From Heligmosomoides polygyrus polygyrus (taxonomy: Eukaryota; Nematoda; Chromadorea; Rhabditida; Heligmosomidae), in assembly GCA_947396885.1 (NCBI GenBank), contig OX377205.1, positions 56,392,969-56,456,968 on the forward strand: DNA of 64,000 nt, read 5' to 3'. Of this stretch, positions 1-12,637 are shown one piece after another. The first letter of the stretch is position 1; every line of letters starts with the position of its first letter. The notes under the pieces were generated by a model. It was not told the origin of the DNA. It was given only the letters and a program-made list of their open reading frames with translations, and did not search any database. Made by a program: the position numbers and the translations under genes.

Positions 1-1290
1 AATTCTACCGTAGAGATTTCCTCAAATTAGTCGCGCCATCGCTTCAATGCCTTCTTGTGGTCTATAAGAGGATGGCTGTTCTCATCACTGATGCCAAAGA
101 AATTCTCAATATCCTCGGTTTGCCGTTGGCGAAACTTTGCAAGTCGGTACAGATACCGCTCACCATCGCGTGACTCAAGGTTCTCGTTGACATCTCCATA
201 ATGAGTGGCTTTTGCAACAGCCACGGCCTTCTTTGCAGCCTTCTTCGCTTTTTGGTACTTCCGCCAGTTATCGGCTGTCTTTTCGCCGAGAAACACGTGA
301 TAAAGCGATTTCTGCTCTCGCACTTTTGCTTTCACGTCATCTGTCCACAGCCAGACTGCTTGTCGACCTTCCGTCACCCAGGCTTCGTAATGCCGAGTTC
401 CGACTGTGCAGCTTGACGAATCGCGTCGGTCCTCTTCTTCCAAGTTTCGTCGACAGTCGTGACTGTCGGTAACCGCACGCGAGAAATCACAGCTGCTTCC
501 TTCTCTCTCATTCGCCACCACTTGATTCTTGCTGCACCGCATCGCTCGACCTGCTTCAGCCTCGGAGGGGCGATCTTCAAAGTGCAGATCAGCGGTCGGT
601 GCTGTGGGTCGACTGTCTCATACGGCACGATCTTCGCGTCTGTGACAAGACTCCGGTAGCGATCGCTCACAAGGACAAAGTCTATTTGAGTCATGATACT
701 CCCCCTGTAGTATGAAATAAGGTGCAAGTCGCGTTTTCGGAAGACGGTGTTCACTATGGTGAGGTTATGCGATTCCGCATAATCAAGAATACGCTCACCA
801 TCGGCGTTTCGTGTTCCGTATCCGAAATCACCATGACAGCTGTACCCGTCTTTCGCAGCACCTATGTGCCTTTAAGGTCACCAGCGACTATGATCACATC
901 TTTCGACGGTACCTCTGCTGTCTTCTCATCAGGCAGGTTCCAAAACTCATCCTTGGCTTGATCGGAGCAGTGTGGAGCATACGCAGAGAAGAAGTGATAG
1001 AGTCGCTCCTTAGCGGCGACAACGACCTTCATCAATCGATCGTCAAAGCGTTCGACGCTTACAATCGAGTCACGAAATCGTTCGGAGACGATGACTCCAA
1101 CTCCATTGGTGGTCCTGGGACTTCCACATAGAACGGCCTTGAAGCCACGTCCTATGTCCCTTGACTTGTTGCAGGACCACCTCGTCTCCTGCGCCGCACA
1201 GAGATCAACTCTTCAACGCTCCAGTGCTTCAACCAACTCTCACGAGCACCGTTCCCACATTCAGCGTTGCCACGTGGGTCCTGCTTACGT
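1..1290 (-). pseudogene. RTE-type non-LTR retrotransposon, endonuclease part (broken, runs off window)
   Basis: Read on the minus strand from about 1285, several frames together give an RTE ORF2 N-terminus. It has the opening VATLNVGT, a DLCAAQETRW catalytic-Glu motif near 1180, SAYAPHCSDQ and VAGDLKAH near 900-1000, and IDFVLVSDRYRS with QHRPLICTLKI near 600-690. This is the order of an APE-type endonuclease, which nicks target DNA for target-primed reverse transcription. After the endonuclease, a Lys-rich linker (27-542) leads towards RT, which lies beyond the window edge. Frameshifts and stops near 700, 840 and 1200-1250 show it is inactive. The family is RTE-like by motif; the exact clade is not resolved. 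Confidence 0.8.
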
Positions 1291-1322
1291 TACGGGATTT
1301 TCGGACTAGCTCAGTTGTCCCT

Positions 1323-1337
1323 CCCCCCCCCCCCCCC
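1323..1337. repeat. Poly-C run
   Basis: An uninterrupted C tract just upstream of the RTE endonuclease fragment. It is simple sequence with no function visible. Confidence 0.9.
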
Positions 1338-1340
1338 GAT

Positions 1341-1794
1341 GCCATCCTCGCATCAGGGACCCTCGCATACTTTCCACACTCGCCGGGCTTTGCGAGTGCG
1401 CGTGGGCTCCCGCGGACGCCGTAGCACTATCTCGATATACGTGAACTGACATGCACCATGTGATGTTACGTGGGTGTTCGTAGGCCGGCCTGTCACAAGG
1501 GCCTGTCGCCAGCAATCGAATGTCCGTGTTTGGCTTAGCTCGCAAAGCGGGCAGTTTCCAGTGGCACCACGTGGAGGAACGGACATCGCCACCAATCAAA
1601 ATCAAAGTCAAAACGTTGATATTCCAACTGTTGTTGTCCAAGTTCCACTGCCTTAGCTGCTCTGGAAGCTGTTGCACGTTTCTTGTACGTACGAAAGCAG
1701 GAAGATAAAAAATGATGCAAAAACCAGCTAATGCGATCCGTCCGCCTTTCAGAGGATCACACAATAGGTCTTGTCTTTATTAATGCCCTGTATC
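1341..1794. other. Unassigned sequence
   Basis: Short overlapping reading frames occur on both strands, but none shows a recognisable motif, and the conflicting frames give no support for a gene. It may be 5' leader of the RTE copy on its left. Confidence 0.5.
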
Positions 1795-2383
1795 TAGATC
1801 GGAAAGTCAAGGAACTAGCGCCATAGCTAAGTAAGAGGAAACGAGCTGCATGGGAAGCCTACGGGAGCCTCGAAGAATCGTGAAGAAAACGAAGAACGCC
1901 CGACTCCGTGCCTACCTACTCGACTCCATTCTTCTTCCTGCTCTGCCATGCGCCTCATAGACCTTGGCCATACGATAGCAGGTTGAACACGCGATCAGCG
2001 CAGCGAGGCGTGAAATCGAGAGGACGATGCTCGGAGTGACGCGACCCACGCAAGTTAGAGAAGACCTCCGGAGTTCCGAGCTTCGTCGACGTTTGAAGAT
2101 TAGGGACGCTGTCGCATGGGCCACGTCGTCAAAAATTAAATAGGCCAATGCAATTCGCAGACACCCGCGGGACGAGAGCCGTCACCGACTGGACTCCGCG
2201 CGATGTCAAGAGAACACCAGGACACCCACCAACGCGTTGCTCAGACATCTTCGTGACGGCCCTGAACGATCGACGTGACGTTCTTCATGTCCCTCGAGCG
2301 AGGATAATCCAGTGGAGCACTGTGGCACGAGATAGGCACGAATGGAGACGCTGCTGGCGCCCGCTCGAACAACTCGATGCAAC

Positions 2384-2388
<5 letters not shown>
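1795..2388 (+). pseudogene. RTE family A, 3' end fragment
   Basis: This segment is closely similar to 19010-19590, the 3' end of the RTE copy described below. Both carry the post-RT region with LRAYLLDSILLPAL-like text, a GVTR motif and an RRCWRPLEQ terminus. It is 5'-truncated, as is usual for target-primed insertion, and has stops (near 1830 and 2140) and frameshifts. It ends directly at an (AT)n tract that probably represents the insertion tail or target. Confidence 0.8.

Positions 2389-2425
<37 letters not shown>
2389..2425. repeat. (AT)n microsatellite
   Basis: A pure TA dinucleotide run directly follows the RTE 3' end. Confidence 0.95.
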
Positions 2426-2427
<2 letters not shown>

Positions 2428-2434
2428 ATTTTTA

Positions 2435-3191
2435 CGTCAAATTGGACACTCTTCTAAGCCGGCCTATGAACATTGAAATCAAATTGATCGTCTTTCAAAT
2501 CGAGACGAGTCTCTTACAGGTTGAAATGAAGACTTTCTAGATGGTTAGAATAATTTTTTGATCAAGGAAAACTTAGAATAACTTTTTTGAATTTTTTTTT
2601 ACTTTAGCTGACGAATGAGTAAAATAATTTTGTGAAATTTTTATTTTTTAAGAAAAAAGAATAAATTAAATTTTGTGTTCAGGCGCAGCAAGGCAGCAAT
2701 CATGTCCAGTATCGGAAGCCTGGATCGCACCATGTACTCAAAAAGTTAAAGGAAACGTTTATTTGATCGGTAGTGTAGATACTGCTTACATGCAGCAAGA
2801 AAGTTAGGATATCTGCATTTTTTACAACTGTTTGTGTTGCACGCTCGCAGGTGTGAAAGTGCATGCAAGCAGAAATTTTGCTCTCAATCGAAGTTTCTGA
2901 CGGGGGCATGGAGCAATCTATGTTTTGGCAACGTAAAATGACCGCCTTCTTGTTGTTCAAAACAAGCTTATGTTTTTCCACAGAAAAAAATAAATTTTTC
3001 ATAAAATTTTAAACTATGTGTTCTCTTATTAGAAAGTAAATTAAAACTTATACCGAAATTTTCCTTGCACAAAAAATTATTTTAATATTTTTCGAGAGTA
3101 TCGTTTAATGTAGAAAAAGCTCATTTCGATTAGGAAGTTTTCTTTAATTTGAAAAGTCTTCGGTTAGCTTAGAAGACTGTCCAATTTGACG
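2435..3191. mobile_element. Non-autonomous TIR element, copy 1 (about 0.76 kb)
   Basis: The ends are inverted: CGTCAAATTGGACA at 2435-2448 and its reverse complement at 3178-3191. Subterminal blocks around AGTCTTC and TTTCAAAT are also inverted. The interior is AT-rich and has no coding potential. It is related, in the opposite orientation, to the element at 20638-21470 (shared TTATGAAAAA, GCCACGCTC-like and GATCCAG blocks). This is a MITE-like DNA transposon; the superfamily is not resolved because no clear target duplication is visible. Confidence 0.75.
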
Positions 3192-4329
3192 GGAAAAAGT
3201 CGCAATCGAAGTGAATAGCGTGATGGACTCGCGAGAGGGCGATCAAGGGATCGGTTCCGGGGGTGGTGTAGTATATGCACTGCTAGTAGCGTAAGTGCAT
3301 CTTGGTCTCGGCAGAGTTCACTGTTCGCATTTCAACCTCTTTATAATCTCTTGCGGGACGTGAGCCAAGCTAGCCTTTGTCGATTAGAGACACTCCGATG
3401 GCCACTAAACCATGCATGTTTTGTGGAGGAAGACTTCATTTGATTCAATTCATGCGTGATCCCTTTATAATTGTTTGTATTAGTTTTGGAAGTGTGTCTC
3501 GTAGTAGCCTCATTTAACCACTCTCCACTACTATATGGGGATGCAAGCAGAGCGGCGCCATTGCTAATACAGGCACTCGTAGTCTCGACACTCCAAAGGT
3601 TAAAATCTTCCTTCGTTCAAACCTCGTTAAGGGGGTTATTGGTGGTGCTTTTCACGAATCTGGCATCTGTTTTCAGTACAACAGCAGATTAAGTAGGTTA
3701 GAGTTGACATGAATACGGCGAAAAAGCTGACTTTCAAGTGGGTTTCTTCATCTGGCCGCACTTCGTTTCCAAGATCGTATTTGAACTGAAAATAGTCCTC
3801 AAAAATTTAAAAGCTAAAACCGTTTACCACATTTGTGATCATCGCCCAATAACATTCCTAGACGAGTGGAGTGACGGAGGAAGTGCGGCTAGCCTGCCTT
3901 CACTATTTCACTTACCAGCACCCTACTTACGTCGTAGCCTACTATTGTCTACCGGAACACCGAAATGCCCTCCCCTAGACGATTCCGACCGTGCAGACAT
4001 AAGAGTACATGTGTTCATAACTGTAGCGGACCCCTCCCCTCTAGAGTAGGAATGAATTACCGGCACTGAAGTAGGCAGAAATGCGACCAATAACGCAAGA
4101 AGGATAAAAAATTGTAATTTTTGCCACAGTTAGTAAAATTAGTAAAAGTCACCATAAATGCGCTGTCCGTAGAAATCCGAAAGGCGATCAGCATATCTTG
4201 GTGATGGATCAAGTAATAGTCACGATCACGCTCACTACAAGGTTACTACGATACGCACTTCTAAAATTAATAGAAAACATTAAAAGGGGTCACAAATGAA
4301 CACCATCTAACTAGACAAGCACGGCTCAA
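3192..4329. other. No gene recognised
   Basis: Mixed-composition DNA with short chance reading frames only. The frames at 3471-3692 and 3738-4049 lack family motifs, so I do not call them. Confidence 0.5.
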
Positions 4330-4720
4330 TGGCCATATCTAATCGACGAAGGCTAGCTCCGCGCACATCCCGCAAGAGGTTAAAAGAGGTTGAAACGCGA
4401 ACACTGAATCCTGTAGAGGCCAAAATGCACTCTGCAATACCGGCCTTAACTTTTGGTCATTGGGCAGAAAAAGCGAACAAAAACCGCCTTTTCCGCCGCT
4501 TTTCTTTAGCGCTCTTTAAATTTGGCGCATTGAAAATTGAAAACACATATTCGTGATCAGCACCGAGCTGTCTTCCCGATGTGCTACAAGACGCCGAGTG
4601 AGCGCTTGAAATTTAGTTTCGTGACCTAATTCCTGACTGGCGCGGCTGACCTCTTCCCTGGCGAGAGATAATTACACCCACAGCTCCTAATAGCTAATGA
4701 TAGAAGAGATTCGGACATAT
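4330..4720 (+). repeat. SINE-like body, copy 1
   Basis: Positions 4437-4712 match the reverse complement of 10265-10560 over nearly their whole length (shared CCGGCCTTAACTTTTGGTC, GATCAGCACCGAG and GAGATAATTACACCC). The other copy has a tRNA-like promoter head, so this is probably a SINE body whose head has decayed. Confidence 0.6.
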
Positions 4721-4834
4721 TACAGCCTATTTTCCACCTTACTTGTAGTTGCACACAATTCTTTGGATTCCCTAGTTCATCGCGATCACAACGATATAAT
4801 TTTTTAAAGGATCTGATTGTTTAATTGTCATTAC

Positions 4835-7640
4835 TTACTTTGATACTTTGATGGTCCTTTTTCGGCTAGAGGTCTTCTCAGCGGGGACCACAACTCTTCC
4901 AGACCGCTCGATCTCTGGCTCCTTGCATCCAGTGAGGCAGACTCCGCTCTCTGAAAGATCTTGAAAATGAGTCTGCCCATCGCGTTGGCGGTTGTCCCAG
5001 TGGTCTCTTATGGTCTCTCGGGAGCCATTCTGTGACACGGAGACTCCATCTATCGTCCTTTCGTCGAAGCAGGTGTCCGGCCCAGCGATATTTGGACTTC
5101 TTCATGTACTGCAGCGGATCTGCTAATTGCGACTTCTCCCGTAACTCCGAGCTTCGCAGGCCTTCTTGCCATTGCTGATGAAGGCTTGTCCTCAGAAGAC
5201 ATCTCTCCAGTGCACGATGCGTAGTTTGCATTGCTCTGACGATTGTCTTGTTGTCGGACCAGGTTTCCGTCGCATAACACATCGCAGGCAGTACAGAGGC
5301 GTTGAATATCGGAGCCCTGAGGCCGGGATCCTTGACCTGATCGGTGACTTCGCGAATCGAACTAAAGGCTGCCCATGCTGCGCGTCTCCTGCGCGCGATT
5401 TCAGGAGCGAGGTCATTATCCATGTTCAGCTCTCTTCCCAGATAGACTTAGGTGTCGACCTGTTGTAGAGCGACTCCATTTAACCTTACGAGTCCCGTGT
5501 CACACCACTGGTTGACCATAAACTGCATTTTGGACATATTCATGTCCAATCCATATGGGCGCGTGTAGCGCAGTCGGAGGAAGCGCCACTGCAGCGTGCA
5601 CCCGATACCAGGTTCCTGGTTCGGATTTCCCGCCCAGGCCAACCAAGCCTTCCATCCCTCCGGGGTCAGTGAATTGGTACCAGACTTGCATGGGAAGGAT
5701 AAAGCGCTGACTTGTTCATCGGCTGGCCACCGCAAGTCATTGTATGGCCAAATACGCATTCATTTCGCCTCCACGACATCCCGTAGAAGTAGAATGCGCT
5801 GGCGCATCCCAGAGAGGATTGAGTAACGCCGTCCTTTATCCTTTATCCTTTATCCATGTCCAATCCAATCTTCATACCTGCCACATTGAGCTCGTTCAGC
5901 ATTTCCTCGACTTCTGCCGTGCTGGTAGAGATGAGAACAATATCGTCGGCGAAGCGAAGGTTGCTGATCCGTTTACCGTCGACAAGGTAGCCTTTATCGT
6001 CCCAGTTCAAGTCCTTCATGGCATCCTGGAGTGCCGTTGTGAATAGCTTAGGAGAAATCGTGTCTCCCTGCCGTACTCCTTTCCCGGTAGGAATCTTAAG
6101 CTTTCGATCGAACAACTGGATGGTGGTCGATGTGTTCGAGAAGTATTCGTCGAGAAGTCGGATGTAGGGCGATGGTATACCAGCGTGCACAAGTGCGTTC
6201 AGAATGGCGTTGATTTCCACAGAGTCGAACGCTTTCCGGTAATCCACAAAGACAAGGACAAGTGGGAGGTGGTATTCGCGGCTCCTCTCGATGAGCTGTG
6301 AGACAGTCTGAATATGGTCCATGCAGGAGTAATCCTTGCGAAACCCTGCTTGCTCCACTGGCTGATATTCATCCAAGCAATGCTCCATGCGGTTAAGCAG
6401 TATCTTGGTGAAGATCTTGTACACAACCGAGAGAAGACTGATGGGTCGATAGTTGTTGATATCCTCCTGCTGACCTTTTTTGAAGATTAGAACTGTTTTC
6501 TGTTAACTGATGGTGGCTTTTTCTAGATGGGAAGCATTAGGATCCAGTTTAACAGCTCTTCTTTGCTCCAAGAGTTTAATCGCATTTGCGTTGAGTCTTG
6601 AAGCAGACGGTGATGTGGCTCCGCAAGAGCTGCTAGCACATTTCAGCAGTCCTTTGGAGAGATGGTCGTAGTCTTCCGATGGATCTTCAAGAAGATTCCA
6701 ATCATACGACTTTATTGCATATTCCAACACCTCAGACTTGAATGTGGGGATCCTCACCGGTGCCGGTTTATGAGTGTCACGCTTGAACATCCTCTTTTTG
6801 AGAGTCAGCTTCGCACGGACAAGACGGTGATCCGAGCCGGTGTCAAATGAAGGTAGCACGAAGACGTCGAACAGACTCCTGCGTCTGTTTGTAAGAACAT
6901 GGTCGATCTCCGAACGTGTTTCTCTATTTGGGCTTTCTCAGGTCCATCGCCGGTTTGAAGGCTTCTTGAACATAGAATTTCCATGGTAGAGATGGCACGC
7001 GGATAGGGAGTCTATCAGGCGCTCTCCGTTTTCGTTCCTTAAGGAAGTTCCATGTGGTCCTAGCCTCCATTCGTCGTGAACATTCGTACCGACGAAAGCG
7101 TTGAAGTCTCCAACGACAACTTTGTAGTAGCTCTTCTCGTCGTTGACAGTCCTTTCGAACAGCTTGTAGAATTCCTCCTCTTCTTCATCTGTGGCCGCAG
7201 ATGTTGGAGCATATCCATTTATGATGGAGATGGTTCCTTGATCTTTGCTTTCCAGACGAAGAACAGCTACTCGCAGACTGATGATCTTCTAAGAGTCTAC
7301 TAGGTGGTGCACTGTCGAATTGACGAGAAATCCAACTCCGCCAATATTCTTTCTGTCCACCTTTGCTCCGATAATGAGAAGCTCGTTGTGGTCGGTCCTT
7401 CTTATGGTTTCCGTTCTGCCTTTCGTTTCCTGCAGGGCGATAACGTCGTATTTGAAGTTACGGCTTCTGTAAAGCAGTGTTCTAAGATCCTGCTCAGATG
7501 CGATCGAACGACAGTTATAAGTGCAGACGAATAGGCAGTTTCAGTGTCATGGTGGGAGGTAGTTTCCGGTAGTCCGATTCCAATGACGTCCTGATAGTTC
7601 AACTCAGAGATTAGATGGCCCCTCGCCGGAAGTGGATGCA
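4835..7640 (-). pseudogene. RTE family B retrotransposon, near full length, interrupted by a SINE
   Basis: Reading leftwards, the endonuclease starts near 7530 (CTYNCRS; ALQETKGR-like; YAPT; VGDFNA), GSDHRLVRAKL follows at 6830-6850, and a linker at 6503-6859. The RT comes next (5843-6424), with [38 protein letters not shown] and the catalytic [11 protein letters not shown]. After the SINE insertion (5554-5854) the C-terminal region resumes (4878-5540: RWAGHLLRR, a PTRWAD motif). Frameshifts near 5420, 6430-6500 and throughout the endonuclease make it a pseudogene. The functions are nicking and reverse transcription of its own RNA at the target. Confidence 0.85.
5554..5854 (+). repeat. tRNA-derived SINE, copy 1, with 13-bp target duplication
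   Basis: The head carries an A-box-like TAGCGCAGTCGG and a B-box-like GGTTCGGATTT (the internal RNA polymerase III promoter of tRNA genes). A body follows, and then a (CTTTATC)n-type tail at 5833-5854. The insertion is flanked by CATGTCCAATCCA at 5541-5553 and 5855-5867, and removing one copy rejoins the RTE family B coding region. A second copy is at 48047-48333, with fragments at 9001-9055 and 30765-30910. Confidence 0.9.
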
Positions 7641-9000
7641 ACCGGCGTCGTAGAAGTCCACCTCCGGCGCGCGGAGGACTGGGGCGCGGGTTTAGTTGTT
7701 TGAGCCATAGCTGTGGTCTGGTTACTCACATGTTCCTGGCCAGGGATACAGGAGAGCCGCCCATACACGACAAAGCGTCGCGTACTGCGTGACCGTTTGT
7801 GCCGTTAGCCATCACAAAGTGATGTTCACCCCTTCACCGCGGCGAGGTGGCACATGAAAGGGTAATTGTCATTAATTTTAGAAAATGTCTCTACTTTGGA
7901 GGGCTCTAACTTTGGAATATCAAGTTTGTGTACTCATGTTCATTTGCCCCGTTAAACATAATGGTTGAAATCAAGCCGTGGAGTTGGAATCTTTAGGGTT
8001 GGAATCTGTAGTAATTGTGCGCTGACAAAGTTGTACACATGGCACTTCTTTGTGATTGCCCGCGCACTTGTCCCATGGTGAAAGCGACTGCAGAAGCAAT
8101 TCTTTGAATGAAGAAACATGGCGATTTGGGGTCCTATGAGAACTCCTTATAGTCTTTCACAGCTGAGATTTCGACTAAGCTAGAGGACATTTTAGTCACT
8201 CAGTTACAAAACAAACTCACTCCAAATGTGAATTGCGTGAAATTGAAAAATTGTTCAAGAATGGATAAACGACCCGCGAGAGCATTTCCCAGTTAATTGA
8301 GTGGTTTGGTCCAGGGTCGAGTTTTGACAATATCTTGACATTCTTCTCCATTTTATTTCTTTTATTGCACAATTTTTCCAATCCTTTGTGCAATCTTCTT
8401 CGTTCTATTTCCATTTCAATTCGTTTTTTTAGAAACGACTTGTGAAAAATGCAGGATAATCTACAGTAAAAATGCAGGTACTATCTTAAGGAAACTAACA
8501 CTGCTGCTATTGAAGCTTTTGAAGATGTTTGAGACTCATATGAAAGAACAAGGTAGCGAGATTTTTTTTTGGCGTACAAATGGCCAAGATTGCGCCATGC
8601 CTCCGTCTGAAACCTTGCATTTCAGACTCGATTGATTGTGCATGAGCTGAATGTTTGTCACATTCTTGTTACTACCTGGCCACATTAACCTGTGCCGCGC
8701 TTCTTTTAATGTCTAGAACTTGACAATCACGTGGAAGACACGAGAATCGAATTCTGTGTACTGATGAAGCAAGTCAACATTCAGGCCTACTAACAATTCG
8801 ACCTGGCTCCTACTCCGACTGCTCTACAGCGTGCTCGAGTACGATAAGAAAGATAAGAAATGATAAGAAATAATGGGCTGATCACTTTCCTCTAAAAGTT
8901 CTATTTCTATTTCTATGTTCTATTTTTTATTTATAACTATACATGCATTGTTTAAGCCAGATAAAAAAACTCAACTGTCTCCTTGGTTGGTATCTCTAAA
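7641..9000. other. No gene recognised
   Basis: The part near 7641-7860 is probably RTE 5' leader. The remainder shows only short chance frames, and a GATAAGAAA short tandem repeat near 8846-8870. Confidence 0.5.
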
Positions 9001-9055
9001 AGTAGAATGCGTGGCGCATTCCAAAAAGAGGAATCAATAAAGCCATATGTCATCC
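9001..9055 (+). repeat. SINE tail fragment
   Basis: AGTAGAATGCG-TGGCGCATTCC matches the distal body of the SINE at 5554-5854. The head is missing. Confidence 0.55.
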
Positions 9056-9339
9056 TTAACTACTATCAATGTCGAAAACGAAGCCGCAGTGAGTAGCATG
9101 AATGACCCGGCCTTAGTCCAACTGTTAGTTTAAACTCTCAGACATGAGAATAGGCTCTATTCAATGCCACTGGATTGCGCAATACATTTTGCCCTTCCCC
9201 ACCCCATTATGCTTATGATACTGTGATGCGCCATGCGTTCTACCGCCATGCAGACTACGCAATGGAAAAGCGCGACACGCGTCCGGTGCTCCTCAAGATG
9301 CGCTACAAGCTATAGAAGCAACATTTTAGTGAAACGCCC

Positions 9340-9341
<2 letters not shown>

Positions 9342-9400
<59 letters not shown>

Positions 9401-9402
9401 AT
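9342..9402. repeat. (AAAT)n microsatellite
   Basis: About fifteen uninterrupted copies of the tetranucleotide. It may be the tail of a decayed retroelement. Confidence 0.95.
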
Positions 9403-10261
9403 ATGAAAGACATGTTTCTGGTAAGATGGAGAGAACACGAAATGGAAAACACAAGCATGTTAAATGAAAGGGGGAGGTCGATGTTATCCAAACCTTATTT
9501 GGTGTACGCCGCGTATTCTACTCCACAGTCGTTTGGAAGGATCAATATGGCGCCGCTGCACCGGAAGTGTGAAGGCTATAGTTAGGCGATTTACGGCGTC
9601 CTCAGATGGCGCGAGGGGTCACAGAGGCAGGAGAGTGGACTGGCTCCGAAGCTAATCTGGGTCCCGACCATGGCCATTGTATATTTCACTCGTGATGAAC
9701 CGGTACAAACAAACCAATATTTGAAATCGAACCATCCTTTAAGTCAGAATTAACTGGGCAATGCTCTCGTAGACTATCTTTCCGTTTTTGAACAATTTTT
9801 TAAATGACACTCAGTTAGCATTGGGGGTGAGTTTGCCTCGTAACTACATGACCAAAATGCCTTCCAGCCTAGTCGAAATTTCACCTGCTGAGGACTATAA
9901 GGTGTTTTCATAGGCCTCCAAATATCTGTAGTTCTTTCTCCAAAGAAACGATTTTGTGTTCACTTTGCAAAAAGTGTGCGGCTAACTGCAAAGAAGTGTC
10001 ATGTGGCCAAACTTGCCGGGGTATAATCAGATTTCAACCCCAAAGATTCCTCTTTCGCAGCATGATTTCCACTGTTGCCTTCAACAAGACAAACGAGTAT
10101 AAAACACGTAAGCTTGACGTGCCGAAATTATAGTCTTCCAAAGTGGAGACGTTTTTGAAAATAATAGCACTTTAATTATCGGATGCTCTAAAAAAGTGAA
10201 TCATTGTGATCGGAAAATGCTAGGAAATCCAGAGAACTATATGTTACTACAAATAAAGTGG
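9403..10261. other. No gene recognised
   Basis: Low-complexity AT-rich stretches and short frames without motifs. Confidence 0.5.
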
Positions 10262-10690
10262 AAAACCGGCTTTAAAAAGCCGAATCTCTTCCATCATTAG
10301 CCGCTTAGGAGCTGCGGGTGTAATTATCTCCCGCGAAGGAAGGGGTCTGCCGCGACAGGCAGGAATTAGGTCACTGAAGTATTTTTCAGGCGCTCGCTAT
10401 CCGCTTTGGAGCTCATCTGGAAGAGGGCTCGGTGCTGATCACAAATATGTATTTCAATTTTCAATGCGCTCAATTTGAAGTGCGCTACAGAAAAGCGGCG
10501 GAAAAGGCGTTTTTTTTTCGCTTTTTCCGCCCAAAGACCAAAAGTTAAGGCCGGTATCGTACATTGATAAAAGGTCAAAAATACCACTAGCAAACCCACC
10601 CTCGGAACCGATACTTTGACCACCCTCCCGCAAGTACACCGCGCTATCCACTCAGCTATCCACTCGGCCATCAAGCCGCTGGGGGCGTGC
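10262..10690 (-). repeat. tRNA-headed SINE, copy 2
   Basis: On the minus strand the head near 10690-10590 has A-box TGGCCGAGTGG and a B-box-like CGGTTCCGAGG. It is followed by the body shared with 4437-4712. An extra GAGTGGATAGC in the head looks like a small internal duplication. Confidence 0.65.
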
Positions 10691-10754
10691 TGGTGAACGC
10701 CTGCCATGAATGCGAATTCTCGCTTCTACTAGGAGTTTATCAAATCCCGCGTTC

Positions 10755-11000
10755 TCGCAATGATTGAGGATCCAAATCTTTTGCGGGATGATTTCTGAGC
10801 TCGACAAGGGCATTCCAGCGTCGGTTTTGCGCTATTGGCTCGCACTGAAGCGGTACAGTTTTTTGACCTGCACAGAGATCCGCAGGAAATTTTAAAACCA
10901 CTGTGATGCTTTCCAGACAATGCCCTACAATCCTTTATAGGTCGTCTCGAAAAATTCCACGGTCACCTCTTTGACATTCCTCGTTAGATAGCATCCGCTG
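10755..11000 (+). repeat. Diverged dispersed repeat, copy 1
   Basis: It is collinear with 15135-15385, sharing GAGCTCG-CA-GGGC-ATTCCAG, AGTTTTTT and a CCTACAA-AT--TATAGGTC block. It is too diverged to classify and shows no coding potential. Confidence 0.45.
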
Positions 11001-12437
11001 ATCGAGAAGGAGCCGTCTAAACAAACGTCCTTTTCTTGTAGCTGTGTCACTATTGGCCAAATGCGCTCGAGTAAACATACGTCGTTACCCTTCCAGCAAC
11101 ATGTGTTCTTCTCGAGCGCTGTGCAGACGTGACTACAAGTTATCGATGAGGCGTGGCTCATCGCCATATTTCGAGCGCAGAAAGCCGACCGCTTTTTCGT
11201 AATTGTTTTTGGTGACGGTAAACCTGCAAATTGAGTCCCTGGCTTCTCACGGCAGCACACTTATCAAATAATTGAACTTCAGGAGGCGAGATAGGGGTGG
11301 GCTATCCATATTTGCGTTAAAAACCGTCCAAAAAATTTTATAATCTCAAACGTTTCCGGTGAAAGTCGGAATGGGGATAGAAGGTAGTTTTGGCGCATCT
11401 ACAACTTTGTTCCTGTGGGGTTGCGCAATGGAGAATTTTGGGAGTGGAGAATGGAGAATGTTGGATCACTTATCCGTTTGGCTTCCAATTCTACGGCAGC
11501 TGTCTGTGCGCGGTCTATAGCTAGCTGGGCTTTGTCTACAGATTCGTTTGCAAGCGCTGTTTGGTCATGTGTGAGTCAGGTAATCTAGGGAGGTCGTAAA
11601 TTTCTGGGAGGTTGCTTGCAAGTCTAGAACTAAAGAATGTACCACTTGCGAAATTTTCGAATCTTGCGATGACAAATCGTCAAGCTGGTTGAGCTTTTCG
11701 GCGCATTTTTTCAATAAGATTTAAAATTGCAAATTGCAATGCAAATTGTTACAATTACGGGTAAGTTGTGCCTTTTATGACAGCAAAGACGCAGGTCCTG
11801 ACATGAGATGTTAGTTTTGAAAAAATGTTTAAAAACATTCTGTGACTAAAAAATATTAGTCCGAAACGTAGTGAAAATTTGGTCTACAAAAAAATAAAGC
11901 GCAACAGGCCTCCAATGTGAAAATGGAAAAAATGAAAAATTGTGCACAAAGGAATGAATCAAAGTCCTCCTTGTAGAAGAAAGTTGTAGCATATCCGCGA
12001 TCCTTTGGAGTCGTCTGATGCACCATAAAAAATATTTGAGCCTCGGTGGTTCTGTCTGTTGTCTAGCTCGCTCGACCAAACACACACCAAGTCGTAATCG
12101 AACTTTATGAACCTCATACTTCGGTAATTAAACCGATCAACAAATGCAGCAAACGAGGTGCAATAACAGAACAGAAATCCTAATCCTAAATCTAGAACCT
12201 AGGACCTAGACAACAAGGATACTATGCTGTTTTCCCACTCATTGAGAGATTATCCAGGCACACAGAAAAGTAGCCCATAAGACCCCAGGCGCATGAAATG
12301 GTAAAAGGAGGTAATGTAAGAGCTGGACCGAGATTGTGGTTTGCGCGCGGTTTTGCTCTGATCCGACTTCCGATATCGTTGATTTGCAACATCAGCGCAC
12401 ATTTTTTCTCGAGCCGTAGAATATCAGGCTGCATGCT
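11001..12437. other. No gene recognised
   Basis: Unassigned sequence up to the assembly gap. Short frames here carry no motif. Confidence 0.5.
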
Positions 12438-12637
12438 NNNNNNNNNNNNNNNNNNNNNNNNNNNNNNNNNNNNNNNNNNNNNNNNNNNNNNNNNNNNNNN
12501 NNNNNNNNNNNNNNNNNNNNNNNNNNNNNNNNNNNNNNNNNNNNNNNNNNNNNNNNNNNNNNNNNNNNNNNNNNNNNNNNNNNNNNNNNNNNNNNNNNNN
12601 NNNNNNNNNNNNNNNNNNNNNNNNNNNNNNNNNNNNN
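12438..12637. other. Assembly gap (200 N)
   Basis: Exactly 200 N, so a gap of conventional rather than measured size. Confidence 1.

Noticed and set aside
5166..5468. Plus-strand frames opposite RTE and pol regions
   Set aside because: They are antisense shadows of the minus-strand coding sequence.
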